Source: Flaccisagitta enflata
Taxonomy: Eukaryota; Chaetognatha; Sagittoidea; Aphragmophora
Direction of reading: 5' to 3'
NCBI GenBank assembly: GCA_965153355.1
Contig: OZ231126.1
Span: forward strand, 47,430,001 to 47,494,000
DNA length: 64,000 bases
The notes below the pieces were generated by a model. It ran no database searches. It was given only the letters and a program-made list of their open reading frames with translations, and was not told the DNA's origin. Shown in pieces: positions 63,286 through 64,000 of this stretch. The first letter of the stretch is position 1; each line of letters begins with the position of its first letter. The position numbers were made by a program, and so were the translations under genes.

Positions 63286-63430
63286 CACCTTGGTGCGGAA
63301 CGCTGGAAATTGATCTGAGGTCATTTTCCTTGAAACTGAGGGAATTTAGTGAAAAGTGGGTGATATTCTGAGCCACTGCGATGCCTGGAGAAAATTGTTT
63401 GCCGAACAAGCCCCCCACCCAACAATAATC
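63286..63430. repeat. Inverted copy of the 59338 repeat
   Basis: CCTTGGTGCGGAACGCTGG, GAGGTCATTTTCCTTGAAAC, GAAAAGTGGGTGATATTCTG. Confidence 0.65.
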
Positions 63431-63518
63431 GCCACCCTCTGTATTTGGCCCTTCTTCATTTCTGCACCGCTTGTAGCCTCTCATGAGTCTGCTTTGATTG
63501 CTTCACTTTGTTTTATTT

Positions 63519-63587
63519 TTTAGTCGCGTGCTACGCGACTCTATGAACCGCTATGTCGGTCCGTCGGTCCGTCGGTCGGCCCGTTGG
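63519..63587 (+). mobile_element. TTTAGTCGCG-family element, left half, interrupted
   Basis: TTTTTAGTCGCGTGCTACGC and GTCGGTCCGTCGGTCC; cut at 63588 by the palindromic element that follows. Confidence 0.8.
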
Positions 63588-64000
63588 CAGTCAGCGGACA
63601 AAACACAATAGGTATATATATCACTCCGTTGGTTTTGATTCAACCCACTGATGCTGAACAGAATGCTGTAAACAACAACTGGTTGTTGAAATTACAGCCG
63701 GCTGTTAAGTTACAAAGTTGGCAAAAATCCAACTTTCACCAAATAGAATGAGACCTGCAGATTCATAATCCTGATGAAATTCTGGGAAGTTTGATATGTC
63801 ACAACATATACTTTTAAATAAAAATAAAAATTTTTATCAATGTTTAATTTAATTATAATGCAATGCTAAAAAAATTATATCTTACAAAAAGTGTTAAGTG
63901 TGACATATCAAACTTTTCAGAATTTCATCAGGATTATGAATCTGCAGGTCTTATTCTAAATGGTGAAAGTTGGATTTTTGCCAACTTTGTAACTTAACAG
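63588..64000. mobile_element. Copy of the 25917 palindromic element (cut by window end)
   Basis: CAGTCAGCGGACAAAACACA, then the same order as 25917-26439 (AATGAGACCTGCAGATTCAT, inverted centre near 63840). Runs off the window, so the other target duplication cannot be seen. Confidence 0.87.

Overview
The window is metazoan genomic DNA, most likely from an invertebrate. It has spliceosomal introns with GT..AG borders, a seven-transmembrane peptide-receptor-like gene, CCCTAA telomere-type repeats, low coding density and a very heavy load of inverted-repeat transposons and microsatellites. There is no bacterial-style gene packing, no rRNA and no CRISPR. I cannot name the phylum from sequence alone. 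Of 64 kb, only about 5.7 kb looks like coding sequence of host genes.

Host gene 1 (+ strand, about 20.05-46.62 kb, with a possible alternative 5' exon at 3.04 kb) is the main find. Fifteen exons join in phase into one frame of about 1385 codons. The N-terminus is low-complexity (Q/S/H/P rich, then acidic). A short heptad-like helix follows, and then about 19 degenerate copies of a 30-40 residue repeat centred on a V-Y-D-P-x-T turn, followed by K-L-x-x-W-x-x-Y. The C-terminal tail is basic and Ala/Pro rich. I do not recognise the repeat as a named domain. Exons carry one to three repeats, and several introns hold inverted-repeat elements. Two neighbouring exons (34.9 and 36.0 kb) come from a recent tandem duplication of about 1.1 kb that cut the first copy short.

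Host gene 2 (+ strand, 53.80-58.01 kb) is a rhodopsin-class GPCR. Nine exons join in phase to give 410 residues with TM1-TM7, and its closest feel is the protostome FMRFamide-type peptide receptors. A third candidate is a 105-codon single-exon reading frame at 28.95 kb with a Cys-rich N-terminus.

Mobile DNA fills most of the rest. (a) Elements with exact 8-bp target-site duplications (hAT-like): 4222-9119 (with a degenerate coding core), 16162-17288, 40393-40764, 51207-51628 and 52265-53246. (b) Almost perfectly palindromic elements with 4-bp duplications: 3348-3961, 7651-8876, 25917-26439 and 61779-62471. (c) A GGGCAGCGGCCCC-ended inverted-repeat family whose interior is a 20- or 21-bp minisatellite (about twelve copies). 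(d) A TTTAGTCGCGTGC...CCGGCCTTGTTT family (about fifteen copies), also often filled with minisatellites. These elements are nested in each other.

Layout: 0-3 kb repeats; 3.04 kb exon; 3.2-9.1 kb nested transposons; 9.1-20 kb microsatellites and elements; 20-46.6 kb gene 1 with element-filled introns; 46.6-53.8 kb intergenic repeats; 53.8-58 kb GPCR; 58-64 kb repeats.
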